This document shows positions 22,259-35,600 of a DNA stretch of 64,000 nt, piece by piece. Position numbers and translations under genes: made by a program. Within the stretch, counting starts at the first letter, position 1; each line of letters begins with the position of its first letter. The stretch spans positions 933,295 through 997,294 of the forward strand of contig WELB01000007.1 of assembly GCA_009602725.1 (NCBI GenBank). The letters are read 5' to 3'. The stretch is from Spirogloea muscicola. Lineage: Eukaryota; Streptophyta; Zygnematophyceae; Spirogloeales; Spirogloeaceae. A model generated the notes under the pieces. It saw only the letters and a program-made list of their open reading frames with translations, did not search any database and had not been told where the DNA came from.

Positions 22259-25200
22259 ATGGCCGCCGCGCTGGGCGGCGCGGGCGCCGCGGAGGAGCAG
22301 GAGCGGTGGCTGGCGGACGCGCTCAGCGTGGTCAAGCAGCAGGCCTTCCACATGAAGCGCGCCCTGGTGCGTCTCGTCGACCCCCTCGGCAGCGCTCCTT
22401 GGCCTCCTGCCCGCCGCTCGCAGACGGCCGCGAGCGAGCGAGCGAGCTTCCCGAGCTGGTCTTAAGGTGTAGCACAAGCGTGAGCCGCCTCGCCGCAGCT
22501 TGCCGACTGATGAGTGCCTGCCACTGCATGCATGGCGGCCTTGTGTCTTCGCCCACAGGACGCCAACAACATCAGGGAGGCCCTCAAATTCTCCGCCCTC
22601 ATGCTCTCGGAGCTCCGCACGTCCAAGCTCTCCCCCCAGAAGTACTACGAGCTTTGTATCCTCCTCCCCCGCATTCTCCTGCGGCCGGCAAGGCCCAGGC
22701 CTAATTTGCAGTTAGTCTAGCAGGGGTTGTCTGCCTCCCTTGGCAGTTGCCATGGTGAGGCCCCCTCCTGCGAACGGGCATGGCAGCGCACACAGAGTTC
22801 ATGTGACACTTTCGAGTTTGGCACAACACTCGATTCTGGATCCGAGGCCCTCCTTGACAGAAACCTAGACATGAGGATATTTGACGACTTGCGGCACCTA
22901 GAGTCTTTCTTTGGAGAGGCGAATAGGAACGGGCGCAGCTGCGCCGACCTGTACGAGCTCGTGCAGCATGCCGGCAACGTCGTCCCGCGCCTGTGAGGAT
23001 CTGTGCAAACTGCCTTGCTCACACTGCCTTGCAGAGATTGCTGAGTTTAGACTCTGAACGAAAGGGTTATCTGAAGGTCCAAACTTAATTTGGATAGATC
23101 TGGCTCTTTGACACAGTAGACACAGTCAACAGAAGGACCTGCTTCTGACGCTGTGTCACCCTCTATGCTCGCTGCCTTTTCATCAACAAGGTACCTTCTG
23201 TGTACGGTGGGGTCCGTGTACATAAAGTCAAAAGAGGCCCCAGCCAAAGACGTCCTCAAGGACTTGGTGGAGATGACACGCGGCGTGCAGCATCCTGTGC
23301 GCGGCCTCTTCTTGAGGAGTTACTTGTCACAAATCAGCCGAGACAAGCTTCCAGACGTTGGCTCTGAATACGCAGGGTACGAGGTCCACGTGAGAAACTT
23401 GGAGCTCAAAGTCGTGGAGTATGTACTTTGCAGCACCTGACAGCCAGCTCAGCCAGCATTCTGATACCCTTCTGTAGTTGGACATCAGGGATGGAGGGGC
23501 AATTGAGGATGCTGTGGAGTTTGTACTACAGAATTTCACGGAAATGAACAAGCTCTGGGTCAGAATGCAACATCAGGTGCGCTTTTTGTACTAAGCTTCA
23601 CGACCTTAAAATTCTGCTCAAAGCAAGTGCAGTCTAGTTGAGTATTAGCGCGCTTTAAGCACAGCCTGGCAAACTGCCTAAGCAGATGTTGCTTTCATGA
23701 CAGGGAGGATCAAAGGAGAAGGAGAGACGAGAGAAGGAACGGAGCGAGCTCAGAGACCTGGTAGGTGATCCTGCATGTCCTGAAAGAACCTCTGTTGTGC
23801 TTCGTGCATTACTGTGCCCTGCAGCTTGAGATCATCTGAGTATGAGCTGCGTATACTTCTTCCAGGTAGGGAAGAACCTGCATGTCCTGAGTCAGCTGGA
23901 AGGTGTCCACCTGGAGATGTACGAGAGCACTGTGTTGCCGAGGATACTTGAGCAGGTATCAGCATAAGCATGCTAGGACAATTATTATGATTATGAGACC
24001 AGCATTTGCTTAACTGAATAGGAAGGAACTATGGGAAATGTCAATTGCTGATTATTACTGGATGAATTATAGGAAGAAGGAACTTTGAGAGATGGTCACC
24101 ATGAAGTCGGTGTCAAAGTGATTTGGATTCGAAGAAGCATGCAAGCTCAATCTCAAGATGGAGAGTAGCACTGATCAGGTGCATCTTGAGATAAAATTGG
24201 ATCGTCCACTTCTAGGTGGTCAACTGCAAGGACGACATAGCGCAATTTTACTTGATGGACTGCGTTATCCAAGTCTTCCCAGATGACTTTCACCTACGGA
24301 CATTGCAGACATTGCTGGGAGCTTGCCCGCAACTTCAGGTGAGCTTGTGTATGATGAAGTGCATGCATTACATGTGCTCCTTGTTGCAGAGCTGTTCCTA
24401 CCTAGCAGCTGCAGTGTTGCACTGTATCATTCACGTGCTCCTAAAATCTGCCCTTGGCAGCCAGGTGTGGATGTCAAAACAGTCATGTCACAACTGATGG
24501 ACCGACTCTCCAAGTACGCAGCCATGTCGCCAGAGGTCTGATCTCTTGCACTTTGCTTGTGTCTGAAGATGTAGACCTTTGTCAGCATCTGCTCTTCAAG
24601 TATTAGCACTTGACCTGTTTAGTGTTTGAAAGAAGGAGTATTTATTCAAGAATGCTAGCACCGAGGAAGAGCTTGCAGAATAACAGAAGGGCATTCCGAG
24701 AAATTTCTCTACGGTCCACTTATGGAAGTCATTGTTCAAGTGCAGGTACTCCCAGAGTTTCTTGAGGTGGATGCCTTTTCCAAGTTCTCGGAGGCCGTCG
24801 CAAAGGTTGGTCTCAAAGCTGGGCAACAATCCTTATCCATATTTGCGGCGCCTTGCTTGTGTGATCAGTACAAGTGCAACGGCAAGAATACGATGGTGCA
24901 AGGTGGTGCCACTGAGCATTGCATTGCATCTGACCTCCAGGTGGTAGAGGCCCAACCGGACATGGCCTTGGATGGGGCTGTCAGCCTTCATGTGTCGCTC
25001 TTGACTTTCGTTCTCCAAGTGCACAGTGATCGGCTTGACTATGTCGATCATGTCCTGGTAAGATGGACAAGCCTCAAGCCTCCAAGTTGTGACAGGAATG
25101 CTTGCAAATTCGATGAGCAGCCCACTGAGGCTTGCCTTTGTTGCATGACTGTGTAGCCTGCATTGCTGAATATCTATCATGCTTCCTTTCTCCTTGGCAA

Positions 25201-28200
25201 CAAGGACAAAGCACAAAGGCAGGAATAGGGGATCAATTATTTTGTGCTTCAGTTGGTCTCTCCTTGTCATTCTCGTCCCTCTTCGCTCGTGGCATCTAGA
25301 GATTTCTGCTCTCTATGGCTTGATGACTGCAGGGGGCTATGGTACGATACTTGGAAGGGAGGGGGAAAGTCAAGGACGTAAAGGCTACCAAGCAGCTCAT
25401 GTTGCTGCTTACCTCGCCACTGGAGAAATTCAGTGACATTGTGACTGTCCTTCTTCTTGAACATTTTCCTCGCCTAATGGACCACCTCGACACAGGGACA
25501 AACAAAATTATGGCCTCTGTCATTGTCCAGAGCATCCTGAAAAATGGAACAATCATACAAGAGTCTGCCACGGTAAGGCCCAGCGATGCCTTAAGCAGCC
25601 ATCAGGTACCTTGAGTGAGGAGTTCACCTTGTCCTTTTTGATATTAAGGCATGCGACACGAACTGAAGTAGGTGACCCTGCCATACATTAAAGTGGCTCC
25701 TAAGTTTTGACTCCTACTTTACTGAAAGTAGCTTGCCGGGGATTGTCCTGTTTTCAAGGTGGAAGCTTTGCTCGACCTTCTTAAGGAGCTCGTCCAGGAG
25801 ACAGATGATGCAGTACCACTTGACGAGGTTGGTAGGGGGCCCTTGCCTCTACTCACCTTCGTAAGCTAGACAATAGGTACTCTCATAGCTATACCTGTTT
25901 GCTGTCTTCAACCTGAGCGTCTGTGCTTGGTCTGCACTGAGATGCAGTAGTGGCACATGATCAAAACTGTGGCCTTTCCCTATTTGCATGTTCAGTCGGA
26001 CCATGAGGATTTCCTGGACGAGCAAGGACTTGTTGCCAAACTTGTGCACGTCTTGTCCACTGAGGATCCTGAGGAGATGTTTAAGGTGACATCATAAGGC
26101 TGTCCTTATGCATCAACGACTATGCAAAGAATTACATATTGACAAACTTGTTGTGCACTGAGCGAAATGGACACCGGCCTGCCATTTTGCTGCACAATAG
26201 CTGGTACAGCTGGCTCAGTCTCCAGTCTCGTCCTACTTAGACTTGCAGAAAGTCAGACACTTGGGGCTTAAGACCGAGGGCAATCAGTCAGTCTACTGCT
26301 CTTAACAGGTAGCAAATTTAGGATTTCAGGCCTCAGATGCTACACCGCAAAAGTGTCGAAGAAGGCCCGCATGATTTGTCACACCACTTTGCAGGTAAAT
26401 CCTGCTTAGGTTGTGATCACGTGGGCTGCTGCTTGAAAGTGTGTTGCAGATACTCTCCACAACAAGGAAGCACTTGGCTTCTGGAGGTTCCAAACGGCTT
26501 CCCTACACCTACCCATCCCTTGTCTTCTGCACTCTGAAGGTAAGCAGGACAATTGTGCTTGCAGCTGTTCTGATGCAGCTGTGGCTGATCCATGAGCACT
26601 TAATGTGGACTCTCTGCACAAGTAGCAATCTGTCCATAACCAGTATGAAGATGTACATGAAGAGCAGAGTATGCTCGGCTTCTGTTGCACACCGCCTGAT
26701 AAACAGCTGTGCTGCAGATCTGATTGACAGTTTCCTTGGTTGTTACTCTGCAACAGTTGGTTCGAAGTCTGCAGAATGTTGAGGAGTCTGAGGAGGCTGA
26801 AGGAGTCAGCAGAAGTAAATTGTTCAGATTTCTTCATCAAGTTCGTTCCTAGTCACCCCTTGATAAGTAGAAGAGTGCTGTCCAGCTTCAGAAGCAGCGC
26901 ATAAGTGTCCTTGTCTCAGGGAGCCGCCAAATCAATATTTCATATTGGGTCTTCGACATAGAACGCAACCTGGTCACAATGTATCAGTGGTTCGACCCGC
27001 TTACATAGCAGCGTCTTATGGTATGCTCTTGCTAGGCATGGCTGATGAAAATCTGAAGTCATGGAACCATTTGGCTAAATGTCCCCTCAATACAGACACT
27101 TGAAGAACTGGCCATGGTTCCCGCTTCAGAGTTGGCATTACAACTCTATTTACAGTGTGCGGAGGCAAGTATCCTACTTGCAGACTGGCTTTGAGAGACC
27201 AGATATCTGGTGATAGCATTACGGCTTGTTGGGTGATTGCCTCAATTTCTCACCAGATATTTGAACAGAATCACTGTAGGCTGCTCAGCCTGCACATATG
27301 GTGTGTGCACACAGTCTTTAGTCCGTTCCTAGGCTGGCTATCATGCTGGAGTACTGTTGGCTTGTGCTTCTGCCTGCTTCATGGTACTCGTCATTTTGGT
27401 TGCAGGCTGCCAGCGAATGTCAGATGGAAGACCTTGCATACGAGTTCTTTACGCAGGCATTTGTCTTGTACGAGGAGGACATATCTGTAAGTACGGTTGA
27501 CCCTTGTGTCTTGCGTGCCTGTTGCTTTCAAGATGTACACTATTTTGAGATTGCCACCACCTTAGCTACCAGGTGTGGCCCAAGCCTCCTTCTCCATGTC
27601 GAGCAAAGTAGCACCAGTCTTTTGCTGATTATTACGAGGGTCCTTCATGATGCAGGACTCTAAGGCTCAAATCACGGCAATCTACCTCATCATTGGGACA
27701 CTCCAGAGGACGCTAGTCTTTGGGCCTGAGAATCGTGACACCCTTACTCACAAGGCCACAGGGGTCAGTGTCATCAATTTGATGCTCTACCTGTTGCCTT
27801 CTGCCAGATGTCGCCCAACCTCAAACCTTACTCTTCTTGACCATAAGCCCTAGTATCCTCGTCTCTATTGTTCCATTGGCTTTGCTGAAAAGTATGAGCT
27901 GCGTGCCTCAAGTGCACCAGCAGCATCTTTTGCTCATTGAGTTGGGCTTACAGTCGTGGCATTGTAGATGTCAAGAATACATTTCTACACAAGTTGCCAT
28001 CTCCCTTGTGCTTTTTGTATGCTGCAGCCCTGCAGCTCGTAATGTTTACGAGCAAGGGCGCAATCTTGCAATGTCAGCAATTGCTGCCATGTAGCAACAA
28101 CATCAGCTTGCTATCGTTTACTGATGTGGGTAATATAATTGTGCTGGCAGTACTCAGCAAAGTTGCTCAAAAGGCCGGACCAGTGCCGCGCAGTGTACAC

Positions 28201-28938
28201 CTGTTCCCACCTCTTCTGGAATGACGATGAACGTGGAGTCCGTGACGGAGAGAGGTGTGTCTGCCACCTCCCCCCCCTGCTCGTCACGCAGGAGCTTCTT
28301 GACTACTGGCTGACATGCTCTTTGATGTGCTCTCACCATTTACCTACTTGCTATGATTAATGCAATGCAGATACTGTCGCTTGCCAGTGTCCATTGTGCA
28401 CTACTTGGCATGCCGCTTCGACTGACAGCATTCTCGCCCTTGATTGAATGCTTGCAGGGTGGTCCTCTGCCTTAAGCGGGCGTTAAAGATTGCGAATGCC
28501 GCTCAGAGGATGTCCAGTGCTGCGCGGGGCAGCTCGGGGCCAGCAACGCTCTTTGTGGAGCTTCTGAACAAGTGAGCATTCATTAAGCCTGCAGTCCCAG
28601 ACACACGAGATACAAATTGATGTCCACATCATGAAGCAAGCTTACCTTAAGAAGTGAGCACAAGCTTCTGGTCTGACCACTCATTTCCAGCTGAAGCCCA
28701 GCCATACTGTCAATATGTCACCAGGTACTTGTACTTTTTCGACAAGGGCACCCCGCAGGTGACGAGCAATGTCATCCAGGGTCTGCTGCAGCTGATTGCG
28801 GCAGAGATGGCCAACGAGAGTGCAGCACAGGATGATGCCACTGAAACATTGTACCGGAACACAGTTGCCCATATTGCATACATGAAGCAGAAGGGTGGCG
28901 AGCAGGGTGCGCGGTATGATTTGGTACAGGTCAACTGA
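22259..28938 (+). CDS. VPS35: Vacuolar protein sorting-associated protein 35 (retromer scaffold)
   Basis: VPS35 is the alpha-solenoid core of retromer, which recycles sorting receptors from endosomes. It forms a complex with VPS26 and VPS29. Twenty-two exons sum to 2388 bases (795 residues), as in plants: 22259-22366, 22559-22655, 22869-22992, 23191-23376, 23489-23576, 23704-23760, 23866-23955, 24216-24338, 24461-24535, 24746-24805, 24941-25057, 25333-25572, 25759-25827, 25996-26085, 26450-26539, 26757-26840, 27096-27164, 27405-27486, 27656-27763, 28151-28254, 28459-28571, 28725-28938. The conserved VPS26-binding PRLYLLCTVG segment spans exons 3-4; other landmarks are LREALKFSA-like [54 protein letters not shown] and SHLFW. 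All junctions keep the frame. Intron 2 looks U12-type and intron 17 is GC-AG. Confidence 0.97.
22656..22868 (+). other. Probable U12-type (minor spliceosome) intron, VPS35 intron 2
   Basis: The donor is GTATCCTCC, close to the U12 consensus RTATCCTTT and unlike the other VPS35 donors. Near the 3' end lies TCCTTGAC, matching the U12 branch consensus TCCTTRAC, with the branch A 11 bases before the acceptor. The first AG after it (GACAG) cannot be used, because joining there makes TAA; the CCTAG acceptor restores ELYMRIFDDL. Skipping the nearest AG fits U12 splicing. Confidence 0.65.
27165..27404 (+). other. GC-AG intron, VPS35 intron 17
   Basis: Protein continuity (LQLYLQCAE then [15 protein letters not shown]) requires the exon to end at GCGGAG, and the intron to start GCAAGT, which is the classic GC-donor consensus AG|GCAAGT. 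The acceptor is TTGCAG. Confidence 0.8.
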
Positions 28939-29242
28939 GCATGGGGGTTGTACTTGTGCAATAGTGGCTCATGTGCTCATGAGCTGACCGCTATGCAGCA
29001 CCTGGTGAGGTTCCCCCCGCCATCTTTGCCAAGCCAAGCTTCTGCTTAACGATCTGCTTGGAAGCATTCATTGGCTCAAGATGTTACAAGGCATGGTCAC
29101 AAATGCAGTGGCTGCTCCTCATGGAACACGTCCTTGCCACGACTTGACCTGTATGCTCCTTGCAAGGCTCCAAAGCGTGCTTAGGCGCGAGTCTGCAATG
29201 GCTTGCTGATGTGGACTTGATGCGTCAGTCTTTAGTACAGTG
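28939..29242. other. Convergent intergenic region, no gene recognised
   Basis: About 300 bases between the stop codons of VPS35 (+) and the isopropylmalate dehydratase gene (-). It holds the two 3' UTRs; nothing else is recognised. Confidence 0.5.
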
Positions 29243-30834
29243 TCACTTCTTTGCAGCAGCGATCATGCCAGTCTGGCGTGCATAATTGAAGATGCCACCT
29301 GCGTCTATGACTGGCCCAGCCTCGCCGATGGGTCGCAGGCTGTGCTGCTCGCCTGATGTGTGATGTATCAACACATCGTTCTCAAGGTCCACCGTGACCT
29401 TGTCACCCGTCTGACCACCGGTGCCAATCAGGTGTACAGATGCAGAGTCAGTAGTGCCCGAATAGACACTTGTTGAGTGGCGGCGTGGCAGAGTGCAGGT
29501 TAGGCAGTAGGATTGAACTTCAGAATGGCCTAAACAACATGGCTGAATTTGACATTGTTGACAGCAAGGGCCGCTGTGTTCGTTTGTGATGGGGAGACGA
29601 GTGATGAGAGGCACCTTGACCATGTCACAGAGGCGGGCGTCAATCTCGACTGGGTAGAGCTCGCCCGTTGCAACGCAGTTGCGAAAGAAGATGCGAGCGA
29701 AGGACTGGGCAACGACTGTGCGGCAGCCCGCTGCGCCCATGGCCACTGGCGCGTGCTCCCGCGACGACCCGCAGCCAAAGTTGGCGCCACCCACAATGAT
29801 GGCATACTCTGTCTTGGTCTTGCCCTCCTACTCCATAACGATAATCGGGCGCACTATCATCAGTCTCGAGCAATGCAGCATCAAGAATCTTGAAGTCATG
29901 GTGAGCAGCATAACCTCCACAAATGAGGGTGTGAGTGGATGAGCTGACCAGAGGAGAAGGTGAGCAAAGGCAAGCACGAGGAAGAGAAAGAAGGGGAAGG
30001 ATGCAAGTTAGGCGCAAGGGAGATGAAGGCTACTAGGAGGTGGGCAAAGGGATGAAAGTAAAGAGGTGGGCAAGGGGGGGGGGTGATACAGAAGGAGGGT
30101 GGGGGTGGACAGGTGACTTGCAAGCGTTGGAGGGAGACAAACAGAAAGTAAGGGGGATGACACATCCGAAACCAAAAGGGAGAATGGGGAAAGAGAGCAG
30201 GAATATGACGAAATAGTCCCAGCTTTGATATAGGTATAGGGAAGGGGGTGTGTGGAGAGAGTGTGCAAGGGAATACAGCGTGTCTTGAAAGACGGAGGGG
30301 CTAAGTCAAAAGGCAGGCACGTCTACGAATGCAGGCCGCCGGCTGCTACACCCACTTGGTAAGGAGCCGCAGGTCAGTACGTAGAGATCGCTCACCGAAG
30401 CCCCAAGCGAGGACACTGCAGGCTGCAAGCGCCCCTGCCCACAACGAGAGCTTGCCCAGAGGGAGGAGGGAAGGGGGGCTTCACCTGGACGTACGGGCCG
30501 AGGTGGGCGGGCAAGCCGCACATGGCGTAGGAGCCGAGCTTCTGGTACTCGTCGGGGCGGCTGGGCACGAGCGTCAGGTACTCGGCGGGGATGATCTGGT
30601 CCGTGTCGACGTTGTCGCCCACCACGAAGCAGCGCCCGCGGATCACCCGCCCCGAGACCTGCGGCTGAGGGTTTTGGGTTCAGGTTTAGGGTTCACTAAC
30701 TAGTGTTCATGGGATCGCCCGGACCGCGCAGGCAGGCGGGCGGCGGGCGAGCCGGTCGTCTGATCGGCTCGCGGTCGCACCTGCAGCTCGCCGCCGGCGG
30801 CGGCGGCGATGGCGCAGCACCGGGCGCGCCCGGG
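29243..30834 (-). CDS. 3-isopropylmalate dehydratase small subunit (5' end in assembly gap)
   Basis: This subunit, with the iron-sulfur large subunit, isomerises 2- to 3-isopropylmalate in leucine biosynthesis, in plastids of the green lineage. Minus-strand exons, all in phase 0: about 30834-30781 ([13 protein letters not shown], perhaps transit-peptide end), 30658-30485 ([40 protein letters not shown]), 29827-29615 ([40 protein letters not shown]) and 29410-29243 ([40 protein letters not shown], stop). The swivel-domain hallmarks DTDQIIPA and [12 protein letters not shown] are intact. The start codon and most of any transit peptide lie in the poly-A/N gap. The large intron (29828-30484) is polypurine on the plus strand. 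It is head to head with midasin. Confidence 0.95.
29930..30300 (+). repeat. Polypurine tract in the isopropylmalate dehydratase intron
   Basis: On the plus strand the sequence is strongly purine-biased (AGGAGAAGG, GAGGAAGAGAAAGAAGGGG, a G run near 30067). On the transcribed-sense strand this is a long polypyrimidine stretch. It is low complexity and not coding. Confidence 0.6.
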
Positions 30835-31252
<418 letters not shown>

Positions 31253-32660
31253 CGCCACCGCGGCGGCCGCCGGCTGCCTGCGCCCGGCGCTGCTGCGCCT
31301 CGTCGAGCGCGTCGTCGGCGACGCCCGCCGTGGCGCTGGCGATGCAGCGCACGAGCGTACGGCCGTGGCCCTCGGCGTTCTGCTGCAGCTCTTTCCGCAC
31401 CTCCTGCCGTGAGCAGCCACCAGCGCTCCACTACCAAGCCGTCTCCTCACCTCGTTGTTTAGTCCGCTCCCTCGCTTCCATGGCACAAGGGCTTGTCAAT
31501 TGCCGGCCGGTTTCTGGCACAGCTAGCGACCACCATGTGCTGACTCGTAGTTACTGAGCGGGTCAGCTTAGCAGCAGGTGGCGTACAGCTGTCAAACGTG
31601 CTTGCCTTTGTACTTGGCCACTCAGGCCCCTCCATCACTCTACACACTCCATTCCTCGGTCCACCATGGCAGTGCACCATTGTGGCCAGTGACCTCGCGA
31701 AAACCGTCATAAACCCCCGAGCTTGCCCATTGGGGTCTGGCACCCTGACTTTGCGCCGTGACGACGCTGCCGACGGCGCGCAGGCTTGTGCAGGAGTACT
31801 ATTCCTTCGCCCCGCCGCCTTTTGCCCGCATGCTGCCACGCCCGCCCAGCGCTCTTCCTTTCAGCGCGGCACCAGTGAGCTCCGATTATGCGTCTCGCTG
31901 GGACACTGCAATTGCTTTCAATGAAGAGTTGGGTTTGGGGTTTACCTTAAACCTAACTTCAAACCCTAAACTTCTAACATGCCCTTGAGGGGATGGCAGG
32001 AGCTTTCGATGGTGGACATCCTCGCGGCCTCGTACCGGCTGCTCACGGCGGAGGCAGCTATCTTCGGGCCGCTGTGGGACTGGTCGCCGCTGGCTAGCCT
32101 CCTCCTCCCGCAACCAGCGGCGGCGGCATTGCCGACCTCGGAGAACTTAGTGGCGGCCATGGGGATATGGGAGGCGGACAACAACGGGGCCGGCGAGAGC
32201 CAGGTGCGGTGGCTGGCGGGCCAGGCCCTGGCGCTGGTCCTCCGCATGGGCGATGGCCCCCGGCGCCGCCTCTTCCGCCACACTGCAGGGCTGCCGCGCC
32301 GCGAGGAGCTCGCCTGCATCCTCTGGTGAGAGCCGCGTCGGCAGAACGAGTAGCAGCAGAAAGGTGCCACTGCGGCGAGCCGGTTAGGTGGAGGCGGATC
32401 TGCCGAATCGCACTAATGGAAAACTGCCTGGGTTGCTTTCGTCTTGTGGTGCAGGTGGCAGGAGCTGGAGAGGCAGCTGGCGGCGGAGCGGGCGCGGTCC
32501 TTCCTTGAGCCCGTCCTCGACCCGCTGTCGAGGGGGGGAACGGAAGCCTCAACGTCAGGCCCGGCGCCAAGGAGGGGAGGCCTCTATGTGTCCGTGTGCG
32601 GCGTCCAGCTTCCGCGGCGCTCCATGGCCAGGTGCAGCCTTGTGCATAGCCTGATGACTA
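31253..32660 (+). other. MDN1: Midasin N-terminal region
   Basis: Exons: 31253-31410 (LRPALLRLVERVV, HERTAVALGVLLQLFPHLLP), from about 31788 (LVQEYYSFAPPPFARML), about 31990-32328 (SMVDILAASYRLL, VRWLAGQALALVLRMGD) and from about 32456 (WQELERQLAAERARSF). The AHERxAVAL and FAPPPF motifs match plant midasin N-termini. The first codons are lost in the gap. Confidence 0.8.
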
Positions 32661-35600
32661 CCTTTGAAGTGGGTGAACGAAAGCCTAGATGAAGTCAATT
32701 TATTATAACAATGTTTTAGTGCTTCTGAGTTGAGAAATCAGCTATTGACTTAGTTATACAAGTTCAGTTCAGATCCTACATCTGTTACTACTCTATTATC
32801 ACATGTAGCCCTTGCTTCAAATTCTGATGAGACGCTGTGAATGCCGGAGGCCTTGCCTAGCAGCGGCAAAGCGGTAGCTGCTTTGGCAGCCCCGGCTGCG
32901 GTGCCTCACGGAGATAACATGGTGCTGACAACGACAACATCGAACAACCTGGAGGCGATCGCCATCGCGCTCTGCCGCCGGCGGCCAGTGCTGCTCGAGG
33001 GCCCCTCTGGTGTTGGCAAGTCGGCGCTGATCGACGAGGTCGCACGCCTCACAGACAACTTCGGTGCACAACCCGATTGCCAAGTCTTGAGACACTTTTG
33101 ATCCTGAATTCATAAGCTCTTGAACTTGAAGTCCATGAGACCAGCTCGTATAAGATGTTTCCCACATCTGGGAGGTTCACTTGCACCCTGTCGGCAGGCT
33201 TGAGCCCGCTCTTGTGACTCGACGGCAGGTGGTGACATAGTCCGCTCGTTGTGCTTACACACAGACGTGGTGAAGGTCCACCTGGACGACCAAATGGACA
33301 GCAAGACGCTCCTGGGCACGTACGTCTGCACTGACACCCCCGGCGAATTCCGCTGGCAGCCTGGCGCGCTCACCCAGGTCCTCGCCTGATTTCTTACATC
33401 CCCTGGATTTTGTGAATTACCATTACTTATAATGTCTACCTCTTCAGCTCTGAGCACCAGTGTAACACTATGCATCCGGTTGCTCGCTGCCATACTTGCG
33501 CAGGCCGTTAACCAGGGCCTGTGGGTGGTCTTTGAAGACGTGGACATGGCGCCCTCTGAAGTGCTGTCAGCACTCATCCCCCTGCTAGAAGACCGCCGGC
33601 TGTACATCCCGGGCCGCGGAGAGGTGCACGCGTGCCGCCAATCCCAAGCTGGTTGCATGTCTCGCCTCAGTGACAGCTCTGGCATCTAATGTTGCTATTG
33701 AGAAGAGATTGCTGAATGTCTGCTGGATCTAGCAAGCAGATTCGCTTGCTTGACAACCAGTGAGAGGGGGAACTTGAGGCTGCGGTGTTTGCTCCTTCTC
33801 CAACTTTGTAATGCTAGGGCCTACTGGGCTTTCTGAGGAACAGATTTCTGCTGCACCGTAGTTTCGCCTGCGAAACTGGGTGCAAGGTGTTCATATGTGT
33901 GCAAAGTGCGAGTCTTTCATCCCTGGCCCCAATTCCAGCTCCCAGGTTGACAACTAATTACTGACCAGATAATGACGGCTGCAGGTGGTGGAGGCGCATC
34001 CCGCATTCCAGATGTTTGCAACAGTGACAACCGGAGCCAGTGGTCGAGTCCTGGCAGGTGCGGCAGTCGGGCACAGGCAGGAAGCAGTGTGGAGTCTAAG
34101 CGAAATTCCTGCTCTGATCCGACCTCAGTAACACCTATGTTCTCTTCCATGCAGGCAGCGATGTCCTGAGGGGATTGTGGACCCACGTTAATATTCATCC
34201 GGCTGCCGACAACGAGCTGCATCAGATTGTTGAGAGCAAATTCCCGACACTTGGGCCCATTGCTAGCAAATTGATAGGTGAGCTGCGGGCTGTACATCGT
34301 GACAGAGTGCTGCCGCTCGCTGTGGCGAGTGATCACAGCAGGTTGAAGTTTCTGTGAGCTGGTCAGCCCAGCTTGCAACAAGTATTGAAATGTTAATGAC
34401 ACTGTAAGCTTAGTGTAGTAGCCCACACTTCCTATCACTTCGAGACTTTGCCATGTCTATTTCATGGTTAGCAACGACCTCTCCAAAGTCGTCTTTGCTA
34501 TACTGAATATCAATGGATGGTATCCTGGTTCTCAGTTTCTGAAGGGTTTGCGCGCCAATGATGCAGAGACATTGAGAGCAATGAAGAGGTTCACTGCTGA
34601 AGCCCGTCAAGCTGTCTTCACGGAGACTGTGGCAGCAGGCACTGATGCAGTTTTAGTGACCCGCCAATTTTCCACCAGGTCATATGCAGCCTTGAGCCCA
34701 CCAAGGCCTGTGTACAATCTTAGTCCAGTCTAAAAGAACTAGTGACTCATGCCTTGCCAGACGGGCCAGGGCAATGACTTCTTGCGGTATTAATGTCCTT
34801 CTAGCCCTGCAAGCTGCAGGCTTCTAGTGCCGAGGATGCCATGTGGTGGTCTGCCTGATCCTTACTTTCTTACTCATTTTTACTCGTTACTCAGCTACGA
34901 GGTCACTAAACACCACATCCACGTCAAACCCTGAAGCCTCTGTGGCTCAGTCAGTTGCATCTACGGGCATCATAGTGAAGCTAAAGGTCAGTGTTGTGGA
35001 TGTGCTATCTACTGACGCTCTCACTGCCTTGGCTTCCGCAGAGACCTACTCAAGTTGTGCAAGCGGTTGGCAGCACTTGGAGCCTCCCTTTTAACTGGCC
35101 CAGTGCTCTCCGACCACGCTCGCGAGCTTGTCTTCTTGGAGGTGCACTGCCAGAAACATACTTGAGTGACTGGAGACTTTGCCTTTGAAGAGTTTGGCTT
35201 GCCTCTCACTCTGGTGCATGCAGGTGCTAGTCACTCACAATGGCAGGCCACATGGACGGAAGGCCGTTCCGTCCATTGTGGCTGAGGTCAAAAGCTTAAT
35301 ACTGATGATCACCATGTCAGCAGCTTGGTACGGCTCTTGTGATCCTGATAGAGCAAGTAGCTGTCGTTCTGCAGGCCCTGGATTGCTTCGTGGGCTCCGT
35401 TGCGCGCCCTGTGTACCGGCAGCACATGGCGGCCACCATTGGCAGCCTGTGGGGAGTGTCTGTCGACCGTGTCAGATACTTCCTGGCGCTTCACAAGCCC
35501 ACTCTTCAAGTATTTGCTTGGCCTGATGCTCTGAACTCAAGGCTTAAGCACACATTGTAATTAGTGGTATGCTGGAGGGTGGTGCCTGGCTTCTGCTTAT

